From contig JAWLAT010000024.1 of assembly GCA_041395325.1 (NCBI GenBank), positions 1-64,000 of the forward strand: a stretch of DNA of 64,000 bases, in the 5' to 3' direction. The position numbers and the translations under genes were made by a program. Under the pieces are notes generated by a model, which was not told the origin of the DNA, made no database searches, and worked only from the letters and a program-made list of their open reading frames with translations. Within the stretch, counting starts at the first letter, position 1; each line of letters opens with the position of its first letter. This document shows positions 1 to 10,000 of this stretch, one piece after another. This stretch comes from JAWLAT01 sp041395325. GTDB taxonomy: Bacteria > Pseudomonadota > Gammaproteobacteria > Xanthomonadales > SZUA-5.

Positions 1-28
1 CCAAAGCGCCCTTTGACAGGAGTACACC

Positions 29-547
29 ATGACCACCCGAATCCTCTGCGCCGCCATGTTCGCGGCCCTGCTCAGCGGCCAGGTGCTGGCCGTCGCCGAC
101 CAGTCACCGACCGCCAGCGACAACAGAGCCGTGGACCGCTTCGTGCGGGACAGCGCCGATGTTGCGTCTTTCCTGGACGAACTCGACCTGACCATGTCAC
201 GCGTCAAGGCGGGCGAACTGGGCGCGATGACCATCGCCGAGTTGTCGGCCCTGGAGTCCGCGCATCGGCATATCCACACGTTGCTGCAAAACCACACGCA
301 GATCGCGGAACTCCCGGACGCCGAGCGCATTGCCGTCTACAACGCGCAACAGTTGATGCTCGCGGTCATTCGTCGTCAGCCCTACGAGCAGGAGATCTGC
401 CGACACACGGTGCCAATTGGTACTCGCATCGCCAGCTACGAATGCGAGACCTGGGAACGCCGTGATGAGCGCGCCCGGAATGGCCGGGAGACGACCCGAC
501 GCATCCAGGACAATCGCAAGTTCTGCCCGGGCGGCGTCTGCCCTTGA
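29..547 (+). CDS. Small secreted protein of unknown function
   Basis: A 172-residue protein with a clear N-terminal signal peptide (hydrophobic stretch ending in VLA, cleavage predicted near residue 22). The mature part is polar and helical. The C-terminal third is rich in Arg and Glu and holds four Cys (in EICRH, YECET and the final CPGGVCP), which could form disulfides in the periplasm. The start is supported by a strong Shine-Dalgarno (AGGAG) seven bases ahead. A strong hairpin terminator follows, so this is probably a single-gene unit. I do not recognise the family. A translation-based start is secure; function is unknown. Confidence 0.7.
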   Translation: MTTRILCAAMFAALLSGQVLAVADQSPTASDNRAVDRFVRDSADVASFLDELDLTMSRVKAGELGAMTIAELSALESAHRHIHTLLQNHTQIAELPDAERIAVYNAQQLMLAVIRRQPYEQEICRHTVPIGTRIASYECETWERRDERARNGRETTRRIQDNRKFCPGGVCP

Positions 548-571
548 TCGGCTGAGCTGACACGGCTTGAT

Positions 572-606
572 GCGCTCGGGTCCGGCCTGCGGACCCGAGC
601 GCTTGG
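572..606 (+). terminator. Hairpin terminator after the small secreted protein
   Basis: Perfect 13-bp inverted repeat (GCGCTCGGGTCCG at 572-584 against 590-602) with a 5-base loop. Only a weak T-containing tail follows, so termination may be partial. Confidence 0.55.
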
Positions 607-763
607 CTCTACACCTGCTGTTACCACGAATCGTTCCTTGGCCCGCCACCATTGGACCTGCCCGGACGCCGCCTAGCCCCACCTGCGGCCGCTCGTCAAA
701 CAATCCACCCCCGACCGCCCTGCCGTACCGAGGATGGCGACACCAACCATCCGGAGTACTGCC

Positions 764-1687
764 ATGGCCAACCGTCTGAGCAAGACCATCGCCATCCTGC
801 TGCGCATCGCCTTCGGCTTTGCGATCAGCCTGTTGGTGATCCGCTACGTCAGCCAACACGCCCACGCGGCCGAATTCGAAGGCCTGCAGGTCGAAGTGAT
901 CGGCCAGGGCCGGCCGGTGCTGATGATCCCCGGCCTGAACTCGGCCGGCAGCGTCTGGACCGAGACCTGCGCCGCGCTGCAGCCGCAGGTGCAATGCCAC
1001 ATCGTGCAACTGCCCGGCTTCGCCGGTCTGGCCCCGGTGAGCGCCGATCCCTGGCTGCCGGCCATGCGCGACCGGCTGTTGCGCTACAGCGCGCAGCTGA
1101 AATCACCGTCGATCGTCGGACACAGCCTCGGTGGCTTGCTCGGGCTGCAACTGGTGCTGGCCGAACCGGGGCGCTTCGAGCGGCTGGTCATCGTCGACTC
1201 CCTGCCCTTCTTCCCGGCGATCCAGAATCCGGCCGCCACGGCCGAAGGGATGCGACCGATGGCCGACGGCATGCGCGCCGGCATGCTGGCCTCTGCCGAA
1301 GCCAACCTGGACGTCTATCGCCAGCAGGCCCACATGGCGTTGGGCAACATGTCCAACCAGCCTGAGCGCATGGCCACACTGGTGCAGTGGTCCGACAGCA
1401 GTGATCCAGCCACCACCGCCGCCGCGATGCACGACATGATGACCACTGACCTGCGCGAGGCGCTGGCCAGCATCCAGACCCCGACGCTGGTGCTCGGCGC
1501 CTGGGCCGGGTACTCGGCCTTCGGTGCCACCCGCGAGTCGGTCGAGCAGACCCATCGCACTCAATACGCGGCCCATCCAGAGCTGACGCTGGTGCTCTCG
1601 GACGCTGGCTATCACTTCCTGATGTGGGACGATCCGAATCTGGTGCAAACGCAGATCCGCCAATTCCTGGCGCTGGAAACCCGGTAA
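764..1687 (+). CDS. Alpha/beta-fold hydrolase
   Basis: A 307-residue hydrolase of the alpha/beta fold. It has an N-terminal hydrophobic segment that acts as a signal peptide or anchor (residues about 8-35, ending AHA), so the enzyme is probably periplasmic or membrane-tethered. The nucleophile elbow GHSLGG carries the catalytic Ser, the oxyanion motif region is MIPGLNSAGSVW, and the C-terminal YHFLMWDDP supplies the likely catalytic His. The start at 764 is preferred over an in-frame ATG at 734, because GGAG lies 7 bases ahead of 764 and 734 has no spaced ribosome site. It is followed after 3 bases by a LytS-type kinase, suggesting an operon. The substrate cannot be told from sequence. Confidence 0.85.
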   Translation: MANRLSKTIAILLRIAFGFAISLLVIRYVSQHAHAAEFEGLQVEVIGQGRPVLMIPGLNSAGSVWTETCAALQPQVQCHIVQLPGFAGLAPVSADPWLPAMRDRLLRYSAQLKSPSIVGHSLGGLLGLQLVLAEPGRFERLVIVDSLPFFPAIQNPAATAEGMRPMADGMRAGMLASAEANLDVYRQQAHMALGNMSNQPERMATLVQWSDSSDPATTAAAMHDMMTTDLREALASIQTPTLVLGAWAGYSAFGATRESVEQTHRTQYAAHPELTLVLSDAGYHFLMWDDPNLVQTQIRQFLALETR

Positions 1688-1690
1688 TCC

Positions 1691-2743
1691 ATGTCCGATC
1701 GCCGCCCCCGCAGTCTGCGTTGGCTCTGGCAGTGCCTGTTGTGGGGCGGCTATGCGGCGCTATCGGCAGCCATGATGGTCGCCTTCGCGGGCCACCACTC
1801 TGGCGGCTACTTCATTGCCGTCATGCTGGGCCTGGGCTTGTGGGCCAGCAGCGAGGCATTGCGGAAACTGGCACTGCAGCACGACTGGCTGGCGCGACCG
1901 CTGGCCGGATTGCTTTGGCGGATGGCCCTGGCCATCGCCCTGCTGGCAGCCCTGGTGCAGGTGTTGGTCATTGTGCCCCTGGTCGTGGGATTGACCCTGG
2001 GCTGGCTGCAACTGACCGGCAGCGATTTTTCGCCTTGGGCGCTGCTGGCCTACTGGTTCAACACGATGATGCCAATGTGGCTGTGGGCCGCCGCCTGGAT
2101 CAGCCTGCAGGCGATCCGTCGATCGCGGCAATCCGAGCTGCTGCGACTGCGCGCCGAGGCCGAGCGCAGCCAGCTGGAGTTCGCCGCGCTGCGGGCCCGG
2201 CTCAACCCGCATTTCGTCTTCAATGCGCTGAACAATCTGCGAGCGCTGATCAACGAGGACACCGAGCGGGCACGGCAGATGGTGACTCAGCTCTCCAATA
2301 CCCTGCGCCATGCGCTGGGCCACAGTACCGCCGAGATGGTCACACTGGCCGAGGAACTGGCGGTGGTGCAGGACTATCTGGCCATCGAGGCGGTGCATTT
2401 CGAGCAGCGCCTGCGCGTCGAGGAGCAGATCGAGGCCGAAGCGCTGACGGCCCTCTTGCCACCGATGAGCCTGCAACTGCTGGTCGAGAATGCGATCAAG
2501 CACGGCATCGCGCTGCAGCCCCAGGGCGGCACGCTGCAGATCCAAGGCGGCCTGATCGATGGACGCCTGTGGCTGGCAGTGCGCAATCCCGGTCGACTGG
2601 ACCGCAGCGGCAACGGGCACGGTGTCGGTCTGGCCTATCTGAGCAGCCGCTTGCAGGCGCTTGGGGAGTTGGCTGCCTTCTCTCTGGACGCACAGGACGG
2701 GCACGTGCTCGCCCGCATCGAGATCCCCCCATGCGCACCCTGA
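1691..2743 (+). CDS. LytS/YehU-type sensor histidine kinase
   Basis: A 350-residue membrane kinase. The first ~140 residues hold about four transmembrane helices. They are followed by a short coiled linker and the His_kinase domain of the LytS family, with phospho-acceptor His174 in the motif LNPHFVFNALNNL. The ATP-binding N box is LLVENAIKHG and a G-rich region near GHGVGLAYLSSRL completes the HATPase domain. There is no periplasmic sensor domain of size, so the membrane part itself probably senses the signal. It starts 3 bases after the hydrolase and overlaps the downstream LytTR regulator by 13 bp, which indicates translational coupling and a cognate pair. Confidence 0.9.
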   Translation: MSDRRPRSLRWLWQCLLWGGYAALSAAMMVAFAGHHSGGYFIAVMLGLGLWASSEALRKLALQHDWLARPLAGLLWRMALAIALLAALVQVLVIVPLVVGLTLGWLQLTGSDFSPWALLAYWFNTMMPMWLWAAAWISLQAIRRSRQSELLRLRAEAERSQLEFAALRARLNPHFVFNALNNLRALINEDTERARQMVTQLSNTLRHALGHSTAEMVTLAEELAVVQDYLAIEAVHFEQRLRVEEQIEAEALTALLPPMSLQLLVENAIKHGIALQPQGGTLQIQGGLIDGRLWLAVRNPGRLDRSGNGHGVGLAYLSSRLQALGELAAFSLDAQDGHVLARIEIPPCAP

Positions 2744-3456
2744 TCGTTGACGACACCCGCCTGGCCCGAGCCGAGCTGCGCACGCTGCTGACCGATCATC
2801 CGCAGATCGAGATCGTCGCCGAAGCCGAGGATGTGGCCGGGGCCATCGAGGCCATCGATCGCCTGCAGCCGGCGCTGTTGCTGCTGGACATCCAGCTGCC
2901 GGGCGGCACCGGCTTCGATGTGCTGGCCGGCGTCGAGCATCTGCCGCAGGTGATCTTCACCACCGCCTACGACCAGTACGCCGTCGAGGCTTTTCAGCGC
3001 AACGCGCTGGACTATCTGCTCAAGCCGATCGAGCCCGAGCGCCTGCGCCAGGCGCTGGCACGCGCCAGCGAGCGTCTGAACAGCGAGCGCAGCGCACCGG
3101 CAGTGCCGGCTGGCGGCCTGCTCGGCGCGCAGGACACGGTGTTCCTGCGCGATGGCGAGCGTTGCTGGTTCGTGGCCTTGCGCGACATCTCGCACATGGT
3201 GGTGGACGGCAACTACGTGCGCGTGCACTTCGGCAGCGAGAAGGCCCTGCTCAACCGCAGCCTGTCGGCGCTGGAGGCGCGACTGGAGCCGAACCTGTTC
3301 TTCCGCGCCAACCGCAACGCGCTGGTCAACCTGCGCGCCATCACGCAGATCGACCCCTGGGTCAACGACGGCTATCGCCTGCGCCTGCGCGATGGCCAGA
3401 CGCTGGAGGTGTCGCGGCGGCAGGCGCGGGAGTTGCGCGAGCGGCTGTCGCTGTAA
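2731..3456 (+). CDS. LytTR-family response regulator
   Basis: A 241-residue response regulator. It has an N-terminal receiver (acidic pair D7/D8, phospho-acceptor D53 in LLLDIQLP, Lys in YLLKPIEP) and a C-terminal LytTR DNA-binding domain (about residues 135-240, with the typical VDGNYVRVHF and FFRANRNALVNL). It is the partner of the kinase it overlaps by 13 bp. The start ATG at 2731 lies inside the kinase gene and aligns with the family N-terminus MRTLIVDD. The last 95 bp overlap, tail to tail, the end of the S41 protease gene on the other strand. Confidence 0.93.
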   Translation: MRTLIVDDTRLARAELRTLLTDHPQIEIVAEAEDVAGAIEAIDRLQPALLLLDIQLPGGTGFDVLAGVEHLPQVIFTTAYDQYAVEAFQRNALDYLLKPIEPERLRQALARASERLNSERSAPAVPAGGLLGAQDTVFLRDGERCWFVALRDISHMVVDGNYVRVHFGSEKALLNRSLSALEARLEPNLFFRANRNALVNLRAITQIDPWVNDGYRLRLRDGQTLEVSRRQARELRERLSL

Positions 3457-4864
3457 GGGCGAGATCGCGCTCGATCATCTGCCGCAGCGCCGTCAATGCG
3501 GCCAAGGGTGCCTGCCCCGCCTCGAACACCGGCAGCGGACGCTGCGGCTCGATGCCACGGCCTTCCCACAGCTGCCCCTGGGTATCGCGGTAGACCTCGT
3601 TGGACAGGGTCAGCACCCAGCCCTCGCCCAGCGGCTTTTCCAGAATGTCCGACAAGGCTCCGCGCGTCGCTGCGCCGACATGGATCACTTGCGGCAAGGC
3701 GCGCAGGGCGAGCGTCAGAATCTCACCGCCACTGACCGTGATGTCGCTGGTCAGCAGATAGACCGGGCCGGCGTAGCGCTGGCCAGCCGCCGGCTCCAGC
3801 CACAGCTCGGTCTGGTATGGCGGCAGCGCGTCGGCCGGCGACTTGCGATAGACCGGACGACGCTGATCGGCGAAATGCGCTGCGAAGGCACGGGCGATGA
3901 AGTCGTAGCCGCCATGATTCAGGCTCAGGTCGATCACCACCGCCCGGGCCTGGCCGCGCTCGAAGTCGGACAGAGCCTGGTCCAGAAATTCGTGCAACAC
4001 GCGCTCATCGCCGCGCGGGTCGGAGAAATCCCGCTCGGCGTATCCACCCACGGTGTAGGCGGCCAGATAGCCGATCTGCGGTGACAGCCAACCGGCCTGC
4101 AGGAAGTCATTGCCGGCCATCCGACCCTCGCCGCCGAGCGCCTCCTTGGCGATGGCTTGCCAGAGATCGGCCTGCCAACGTCGCCGGGCCGGCCCGGCCG
4201 GTTCTCCCGCCGCGCGTGCCGCCACGCTGATCCGCTCCAGCGTCCGGCCGCGATTGCCCTCCACCTGACGAGGCTCACCGGCCACCTCCGCACTCAGACT
4301 GAGGTGGCCGTCGCGCAGACCCTGCAACGCCTGCTGCATGGCCGCAAACAGCGCGGCCTCATCGGACTTGTCGTCGAGGCTGGCCAGACCTGCGGCCCGC
4401 CGCGCGGACCAGTCCACCTGGTACAGCTCGAAAAAGGCGTAGTGCGCCTGCATCAGATCGGCAAAGTGCTGGAAGCGGGAGCGGATGTCGCTGGCCGCGG
4501 GCTGCTCGCAGGCCGCCGGCCACTCGGACAGCCGATCGTAGCGATAGGGATGCGGCTCGCCGAGGCCGAACAGGGACAGTTCGCGACACTCGCCACCGAG
4601 TTGGTAGCGATCCACCGCCGCCAGCAGACTGTCATCCTCCTCGGCCGGCCAGCAGCGATCGGCACCGGCGATGGACGTAAAGTGGTAGAGCCGGGCGCCG
4701 TCTGCACTGATCCGCAAACGATGCCCGTAGCCCCTCGATTGCCAGTCGCCCATCAGCAGCGCCGGCCACTCGCCCGAGGTCGGCATCGGCACGGCCGTCG
4801 CGGCCGCCAACACGGCGGGGAGGACCCATGGCAGCAGCAGTGCGAAGCGCAGGAATCGAGGCAT
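3362..4864 (-). CDS. Secreted S41-family (tail-specific) serine peptidase
   Basis: A 500-residue protein with a signal peptide (MPRFLRFALLLPWVLPAVLA). The C-terminal TSPc domain shows the S41 active-site region: TSDITVSGGE holds the nucleophile Ser, followed by GAATRGALSD and the conserved WEGRGIEP. The N-terminal half is a lineage-specific domain without a visible PDZ. The start at 4864 is chosen because it opens the signal peptide; upstream in-frame codons would add an unrelated Arg-rich stretch. The extreme C-terminus is Ala/Pro-rich and is encoded antisense to the LytTR regulator for 95 bp. The gene is divergent from an Lrp/AsnC regulator with two palindromes between them, so that regulator may control it. 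Confidence 0.85.
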   Translation of the reverse strand: MPRFLRFALLLPWVLPAVLAAATAVPMPTSGEWPALLMGDWQSRGYGHRLRISADGARLYHFTSIAGADRCWPAEEDDSLLAAVDRYQLGGECRELSLFGLGEPHPYRYDRLSEWPAACEQPAASDIRSRFQHFADLMQAHYAFFELYQVDWSARRAAGLASLDDKSDEAALFAAMQQALQGLRDGHLSLSAEVAGEPRQVEGNRGRTLERISVAARAAGEPAGPARRRWQADLWQAIAKEALGGEGRMAGNDFLQAGWLSPQIGYLAAYTVGGYAERDFSDPRGDERVLHEFLDQALSDFERGQARAVVIDLSLNHGGYDFIARAFAAHFADQRRPVYRKSPADALPPYQTELWLEPAAGQRYAGPVYLLTSDITVSGGEILTLALRALPQVIHVGAATRGALSDILEKPLGEGWVLTLSNEVYRDTQGQLWEGRGIEPQRPLPVFEAGQAPLAALTALRQMIERDLALTATAARATPAPAAATPPASGHRAGAGDSRR

Positions 4865-4915
4865 GGTCTCCGACCGGTCAGACACGAAGCACTGACGATA
4901 GTGAATCGACCCGGT

Positions 4916-4963
4916 CGATTTTGGCGAAAATCGCCGGTTGGCCGGGCATTTTCGGGCAAAATG
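4916..4963. promoter_or_regulatory. Two tandem palindromes, candidate Lrp/AsnC operators
   Basis: Two AT-cored palindromes lie between the divergent S41 peptidase and Lrp/AsnC genes: CGATTTTggcgAAAATCG at 4916-4933 and CATTTTcgggcAAAATG at 4947-4963. Their centres are about 30.5 bp apart, close to three helical turns. Lrp-family octamers commonly bind phased ATTTT-N-AAAAT type sites, so autoregulation and control of the divergent gene are plausible. Confidence 0.55.
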
Positions 4964-5000
4964 TGCGCTGCGGATGAACAATTTCGCCACGGAGCCGAGC

Positions 5001-5486
5001 ATGGGACTGGATCTGCGCCAACTGGATCGCTTCGACCTGGCGATCCTGCGCCTGCTGCAACAGGACAACCAACGCAGCCATGCCCAGATCGGCGAGCAGG
5101 TCGGTCTGTCGGGATCAGCGGTGCGGCGGCGCGTTCAGCAGCTGAAGCAGCAGGGCTGGATTCGCGCCGAAGTCGCGCTGCTGCCGCCGGATCTGGCCGG
5201 GGTGACGCTGTTGGTGACGGTGCGCTTCGGCGAGGAAAGCCCGTCGATCTACGCCGATTTCGAACGGCAGATGCGCGCGCTGGCACCGGTCAAACAGTGC
5301 TATCACACGGCCGGCGATGGCGACTATGTGCTGGTCGTGCAACTGCCCAACCTGGGCGACTACGAACGCTGGTCGATCGAGCAGCTGATGGCCAACCCGG
5401 CCATCCGCCGCTACGACACGGTGGTCGTGTGGTCATGCAAGAAGTTCGAGACTTCGGTCGATCTGGACGGCCTGGCGGCCAGCTGA
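5001..5486 (+). CDS. Lrp/AsnC-family transcriptional regulator
   Basis: A 161-residue regulator. It has an N-terminal winged helix-turn-helix (LDRFDLAILRLLQQDNQRSH, then GLSGSAVRRRVQQLKQQG) and a C-terminal RAM/AsnC ligand-binding domain (from about residue 68, with the typical HTAGDGDYVLVVQ). Family members sense amino acids or related ligands and bind DNA as octamers. Start choice: the ATG at 5001 has GGAG six bases upstream; an in-frame ATG at 4974 is possible but poorly preceded. Two phased palindromes upstream suggest autoregulation. The ligand is not predictable here. Confidence 0.9.
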   Translation: MGLDLRQLDRFDLAILRLLQQDNQRSHAQIGEQVGLSGSAVRRRVQQLKQQGWIRAEVALLPPDLAGVTLLVTVRFGEESPSIYADFERQMRALAPVKQCYHTAGDGDYVLVVQLPNLGDYERWSIEQLMANPAIRRYDTVVVWSCKKFETSVDLDGLAAS

Positions 5487-5609
5487 ATCCAGCCTTTTCT
5501 GCGGCCATGGGAGCCCGGGCCAAAACCCGGAATGCCGCGTCCGAAACCCGCGCGCCGCGCGCTTGCGCCCGTGGGATGGTCAGGGCCTGACTCAATGAGG
5601 CTCAACCAC

Positions 5610-6374
5610 ATGAATCAATTGCAGAACCAGGTCGCGATCGTCACCGGTGCCAGCTCGGGCATCGGTCGCGCCGCCGCGAGTCTGTTTGCCAGCGAGGGCG
5701 CGGCCGTCGTCGTGACGGCCCGACGCCAGTCGTCACTGGCGCAGCTGGTGGACGAGATCGAGCGGGCCGGTGGTCGGGCAATGGCCGTCAGCGGTGACAT
5801 CGCGGACCCGGATCTGGCGCGGCAGCTGGTGGATGCCGCGGAAACGCACTTCGGCGGTCTGGACATTGCCTTCAACAATGCTGCGACGCTCGGTCCGGTC
5901 GGTCCCATTGAGGCTATCGAACCGAACGACTGGGCCCGCACCCTGCAGGTGAACCTGAGAAGCGCCTTCTTGCTGGCCCAGCAGCAGATTACGCCGCTGC
6001 GACGACGCGGCGGCGGCAGTCTGATCTTCACCGGCACCTTCGTCGGTCATACCGCAGGCTTCTCCGGGATGAGCGCCTACGCGGCCAGCAAGTCGGGCTT
6101 GATCGGGCTGGTCCAGGCACTGGCCACCGAGGTCGGCGAGACGGGAATCCGGGTCAACGCCCTGCTGCCCGGCGGCACCGATACGCCGATGGGCCGGCAA
6201 CTCACCGACGACCCGGCGGCTCTGGCCGCGGTGGCCCGTTTACATGCGCTGCGGCGGCTGGCTCAGCCGGCAGAAATCGCTCGGGCGGCGCTGTTCCTGG
6301 CCTCCGCATCGGCATCCTTCGTCACCGGCAGCGCGCTGCGCGTCGATGGCGGCGTTTCCGTGCAGCGGTTTTGA
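5610..6374 (+). CDS. SDR-family oxidoreductase
   Basis: A 254-residue classical short-chain dehydrogenase. It shows the cofactor motif TGASSGIG (residues about 12-19), NNA at the end of strand 4, the catalytic Ser region (FTGTFVG, where Thr replaces the usual Ser position), YAASK with the catalytic Tyr and Lys, and the C-terminal TGSALRVDGG. The residues after strand 2 (TARRQ) favour NADP(H). The start at 5610 has GAGG nine bases ahead; an in-frame ATG at 5595 is an alternative. The substrate is unknown. The gene stands alone between the Lrp regulator and a convergent DUF3291 gene. Confidence 0.88.
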   Translation: MNQLQNQVAIVTGASSGIGRAAASLFASEGAAVVVTARRQSSLAQLVDEIERAGGRAMAVSGDIADPDLARQLVDAAETHFGGLDIAFNNAATLGPVGPIEAIEPNDWARTLQVNLRSAFLLAQQQITPLRRRGGGSLIFTGTFVGHTAGFSGMSAYAASKSGLIGLVQALATEVGETGIRVNALLPGGTDTPMGRQLTDDPAALAAVARLHALRRLAQPAEIARAALFLASASASFVTGSALRVDGGVSVQRF

Positions 6375-6384
6375 TCCGTGCCGC

Positions 6385-6837
6385 TCAGACGACGGCGGTT
6401 GGCGCGGGAAAGGCCTGCTTGAAGGTGAAGGCCTGGGGCCCGGGACCGTGTTCGCGCAAGGCCTGCAAGCGCTCGGCCGCCTCGGTCATGCTCGGCCGAT
6501 GGCCGGCCGGCACCCACCACAAGACCGACCACGGCTCGCTGGGTTGAGCGAACCAGGACCGCCGCCGCGCCATGATCGGTGCGTGGTCGCTGCGATAGAC
6601 GTAGGCATGCAGCGCCTCGACGCTGTCCCAGACCGACAGGTTGGCGACGATATCCTCGCCGAAGCTGCGATCGGCGGTGGCATCGCCGGCCTCGGTCTGG
6701 AAGCGCCAGACGAAACCCGGCGAGCGCTCGGCCAGGGCGTTGATGCGCTCCAGATTGGCGACGAAGTCGGCGAGTTGCGGCGAGTCCAGCGGCGCCAGCA
6801 GACGGGCGATGTTGAGTTGGGCAAGGTGATGCAACAT
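6385..6837 (-). CDS. DUF3291 domain protein
   Basis: A 150-residue cytoplasmic protein covering a full DUF3291 domain. It starts with the typical LAQLNIARLLAPLDSPQLADF and contains FVWRFQTEAGDA and WDSVEALHAYVYRSDH. The fold resembles dimeric alpha-beta barrel proteins such as antibiotic monooxygenases and heme-degrading enzymes, but the function is not established. An AAGGAAG ribosome site lies 7 bases ahead of the start. The gene is convergent with the SDR, 10 bp apart. Confidence 0.85.
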   Translation of the reverse strand: MLHHLAQLNIARLLAPLDSPQLADFVANLERINALAERSPGFVWRFQTEAGDATADRSFGEDIVANLSVWDSVEALHAYVYRSDHAPIMARRRSWFAQPSEPWSVLWWVPAGHRPSMTEAAERLQALREHGPGPQAFTFKQAFPAPTAVV

Positions 6838-7024
6838 CGACAGCTTCCTTCATGGCGATGCCAGGGGATGGCGATCGGCTGACGCAAATCAATGGGCTGG
6901 TGGCAGGCGAGCCGACAACCGGATGCGCTGGGCGCAGCAACGTGCCACCAACGCTGAGGATTGCGCCTCGCCGGGCCGCCCGGCTCACCGCTATGCTGCG
7001 CATCCCCTGGTTGCGAGCCGGTCC

Positions 7025-10000
7025 ATGTCGCTCTGGTCGCGATTCACCGAGATGCTCAAGAACGCCGTACCCGGCACGGGTCCGCTGGCTGCGCTGTCGG
7101 ACAGCCTGGCGCCGCTGGACCTGCTGCAGTCCGGGCTGGCCGACCAGGCCCGGCGCTATGTGCTCGATGGCGATCAGCCACAGTGCCTGCAGGCAGTCGG
7201 CGCTCAGCCGCAGGCCTTCGAGGCCCTGGGCAGTCCGGGCATGGCCTACTTCGTTCAGGCTAATCGCCAGTTGAGCAAGGCAGCGGCGCGCAGTGCGGCG
7301 AGCCGGCGCCGCTACTACGCGCGAGCGCAGGACACCGAACTGCCGTTGGAACTGCTGCGTCGTCTGGGTTTGCTGCTGGCAGCGAGCGACCGGGGCAAGC
7401 AGGTGCTGCGGCCGGAGACTCCGCTGCCGGACTGGATTCATGTGCTGCTGATGGATGGGGCCCTGCGGGAGAACGACCGCTGGAGTCTCAGCCTGCTGGG
7501 CACCGTCGAGTCGCCCGACCAGAAGGGATTGGCGTTGCCTCTGTCGGTCGATCTGTTGCAGCGGCTGCTGGCTCTGGACGAGCTCGGCCAGGCAGCGCTG
7601 TCGTTGTTGTTGTTCGAGCGCAAGGGCCTGTCGGAGTGGGAGGCGAAAACCTACGATCCGCTGCTCCACCTGGCGGATCTGCCGGGTTGGCTCGACGCAA
7701 ACCAAGCAGGGCTCGACACCCTGCCCGCGCAACTGTCTGCCGTCGGTCGGCTGCAGCTCGCCCGCGTACTGGTTCGGCCCGAGGTGGCCAGAGCCCACGC
7801 CGGCCTGCTGGTCCGTCTGGCCGTGGACAGCAGCAAGAGCACACGCGAGATGGCCGCCACCGGCCTGCATCATCTGTCGATCGACGTTTGTGCGAGCGAG
7901 CTGCAGGCGCAGTTCCAGCGCAGCAGCCAGGCCACGGAACGAGCACTGGCAGCCGAATTGCTCGCCCGAGCCCAGGGTGAGGCAGCGCTGCCCTGGCTGA
8001 CCCAAATGCGCCTGAACGAAACCAGCAAGGTGGTGCTCGAGGCCCTCGATCGCGCGCTGTCTCGCGGCGAGGCGGCGCAGGATTCACAGGCCCTCAGCCT
8101 GCCCGAGGCGGCGCCTCCGCCCGTTCTGGAGGACCAGCCTCTGGGCGAAGAGGTGCGGCAGATCCTGCTGCAGAATCTCAACGAAATGCTCGCCAATGCA
8201 AACGCCGCCGCCGAGCGCGAAACCGCCGACAAGGCCGCCGGCAAGCAGGTGTGGGGGCACGCGGCGCGTCAACTGAAGGAGCTGCAGAAGCTCAAGCCGG
8301 GTCATCTGGACGACGCCCTGCGGCGTCTGAACGGCGAACTGGAGCCGCGCGAGGTGCCCAAGGGCGTGACCGGTGCCGTGCTGGACCAGCTGCGTGGTCA
8401 GGAGTTGCGTCACGAGGTCAGCCAGCTGCTGATGCACAAGCAGCGAATCTTCAGCCGACCCGAGTTCGGCCTCCTGCACATCCTGCGTGCGGTACGGCTG
8501 GGCCACTGGCGCAGCTTGAATCGCTTCTGGCAGGACTGGCACTTCCAGACCTGGTTGCAACGGCGCGATCGAGCCACGCTGGATCTGCGCACGATCGCCG
8601 CGGCCCTGGACCGGTTGAACTGGCCGAGACGACTGCTGGCTGGCACCTGCCTGATCGACAGCTATGCCAGCCAGTACCCGATGGACCAGCTGCCGACTGC
8701 CGCCATCTGGCCCTTCTTTGCCGAGCATCCGGAGTTCATCGACGAGGGCCTGGGTCTGCGGCCCAGCGCAGCCAAGGAGCGCTACGAGGGCTTCGACCTG
8801 GGCCTGACGCTGCGCGTGCTGGCCTGCTTTCCGCAGCCCTTGCCAGCCTGGATACCGCGACTGCTGGAACTGGCCCTGGGCGAGAACAAGACGCATCGAC
8901 ATGCTGCGCAGCAGATCCTGTCCGGCTTGCCTGATCTGGGCCCGCGCGTGCTGCAAGCCTGCAGTTCGGGGAAGCAGGAACTGCGGCTGGTGGCGGTGCG
9001 CTGGCTGGTGCAGCTGGATTATCGTGAGGCCGCGGGTGCGCTGCGCAATCTGCTGGCGAAGGAATCCAAGGAGGTGGTCCGGGCCGAATTGCTGGCCGCG
9101 CTGGAGGCTTTCGGCGAGGACATCAGCCAGGCGCTGTCGCCGGCCAGCCTGTTGGCCGAAGCGCGCAAGGGCCTGAAGTCGAAGTTGCCCAAGGACATCG
9201 AGTGGTTCGCCTTCGACGCATTGCCGGCTCTGCAGTGGCGCGATGGCAGTGCGGTCGCGGCAGAACTGCCGCGCTGGTGGGTGGTGCTGGCCACCAAGCT
9301 GAAGAACCCCGGCGGCAATCCGCTGCTCAATCGCTACCTCAGCCTGTTGGCGGAGGATTCCGCCGCGGCCTTTGGCCGCTCGGTGCTGGCGCAGTTCATC
9401 AGCCAGGACAGCCGCCAGCCGACGCTGGCCGAGGGCGAAGCCTATGCCGCCGAGCACGTGGACGCGCGCTGGACGCAGATCGAGCAATGGGCCCGACGGC
9501 ACCCGGAGTACTACGGTGGCTACACCCGCGAGCGGGTCTACAACGAACTGCGAAACGAAAAGACCGGTGTCTACCTGGGCAGCGCCATCGGTGCCAAGGG
9601 CCTGCTGGCACTGATCGGACGGGTACCCGGGCACGAGCTGTCCAGCACCATCGCGCAGTTCATGCGCGACCACTACACCCGCCGCGCGCAGATCGAGGCG
9701 CTGCTGGAGGGCATGGCCAACAGCGATGACCCGGCCGCGATCCAGTTGCTGCTGGCGGTCTCGCGGCGGCACCGCACCGCTTCTGTGCAGACGCGGGCCC
9801 GCACGCTGGTCGACCAGATCGCCGAGCGACTGGGCTGGAGCGCCGAGGAGCTGGCCGACCGCACGATTCCGTCGGCCGGTCTGGAGGAAAGCGGCATCGG
9901 CACGCTCGATTACGGCAGCCGCCAGTTCACGATGCGCCTGGGCGCCGACGGCAAGCTGGAATTGCGCAATGCCGAAGACAAGCTCATCAAGGCGCTGCCG

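Noticed and set aside
1760..2704. Long minus-strand reading frames antisense to the LytS-type kinase, DUF4132, mutS and other genes
   Set aside because: They are Gln/Arg/His-rich shadows caused by high GC content and codon bias of the true genes.
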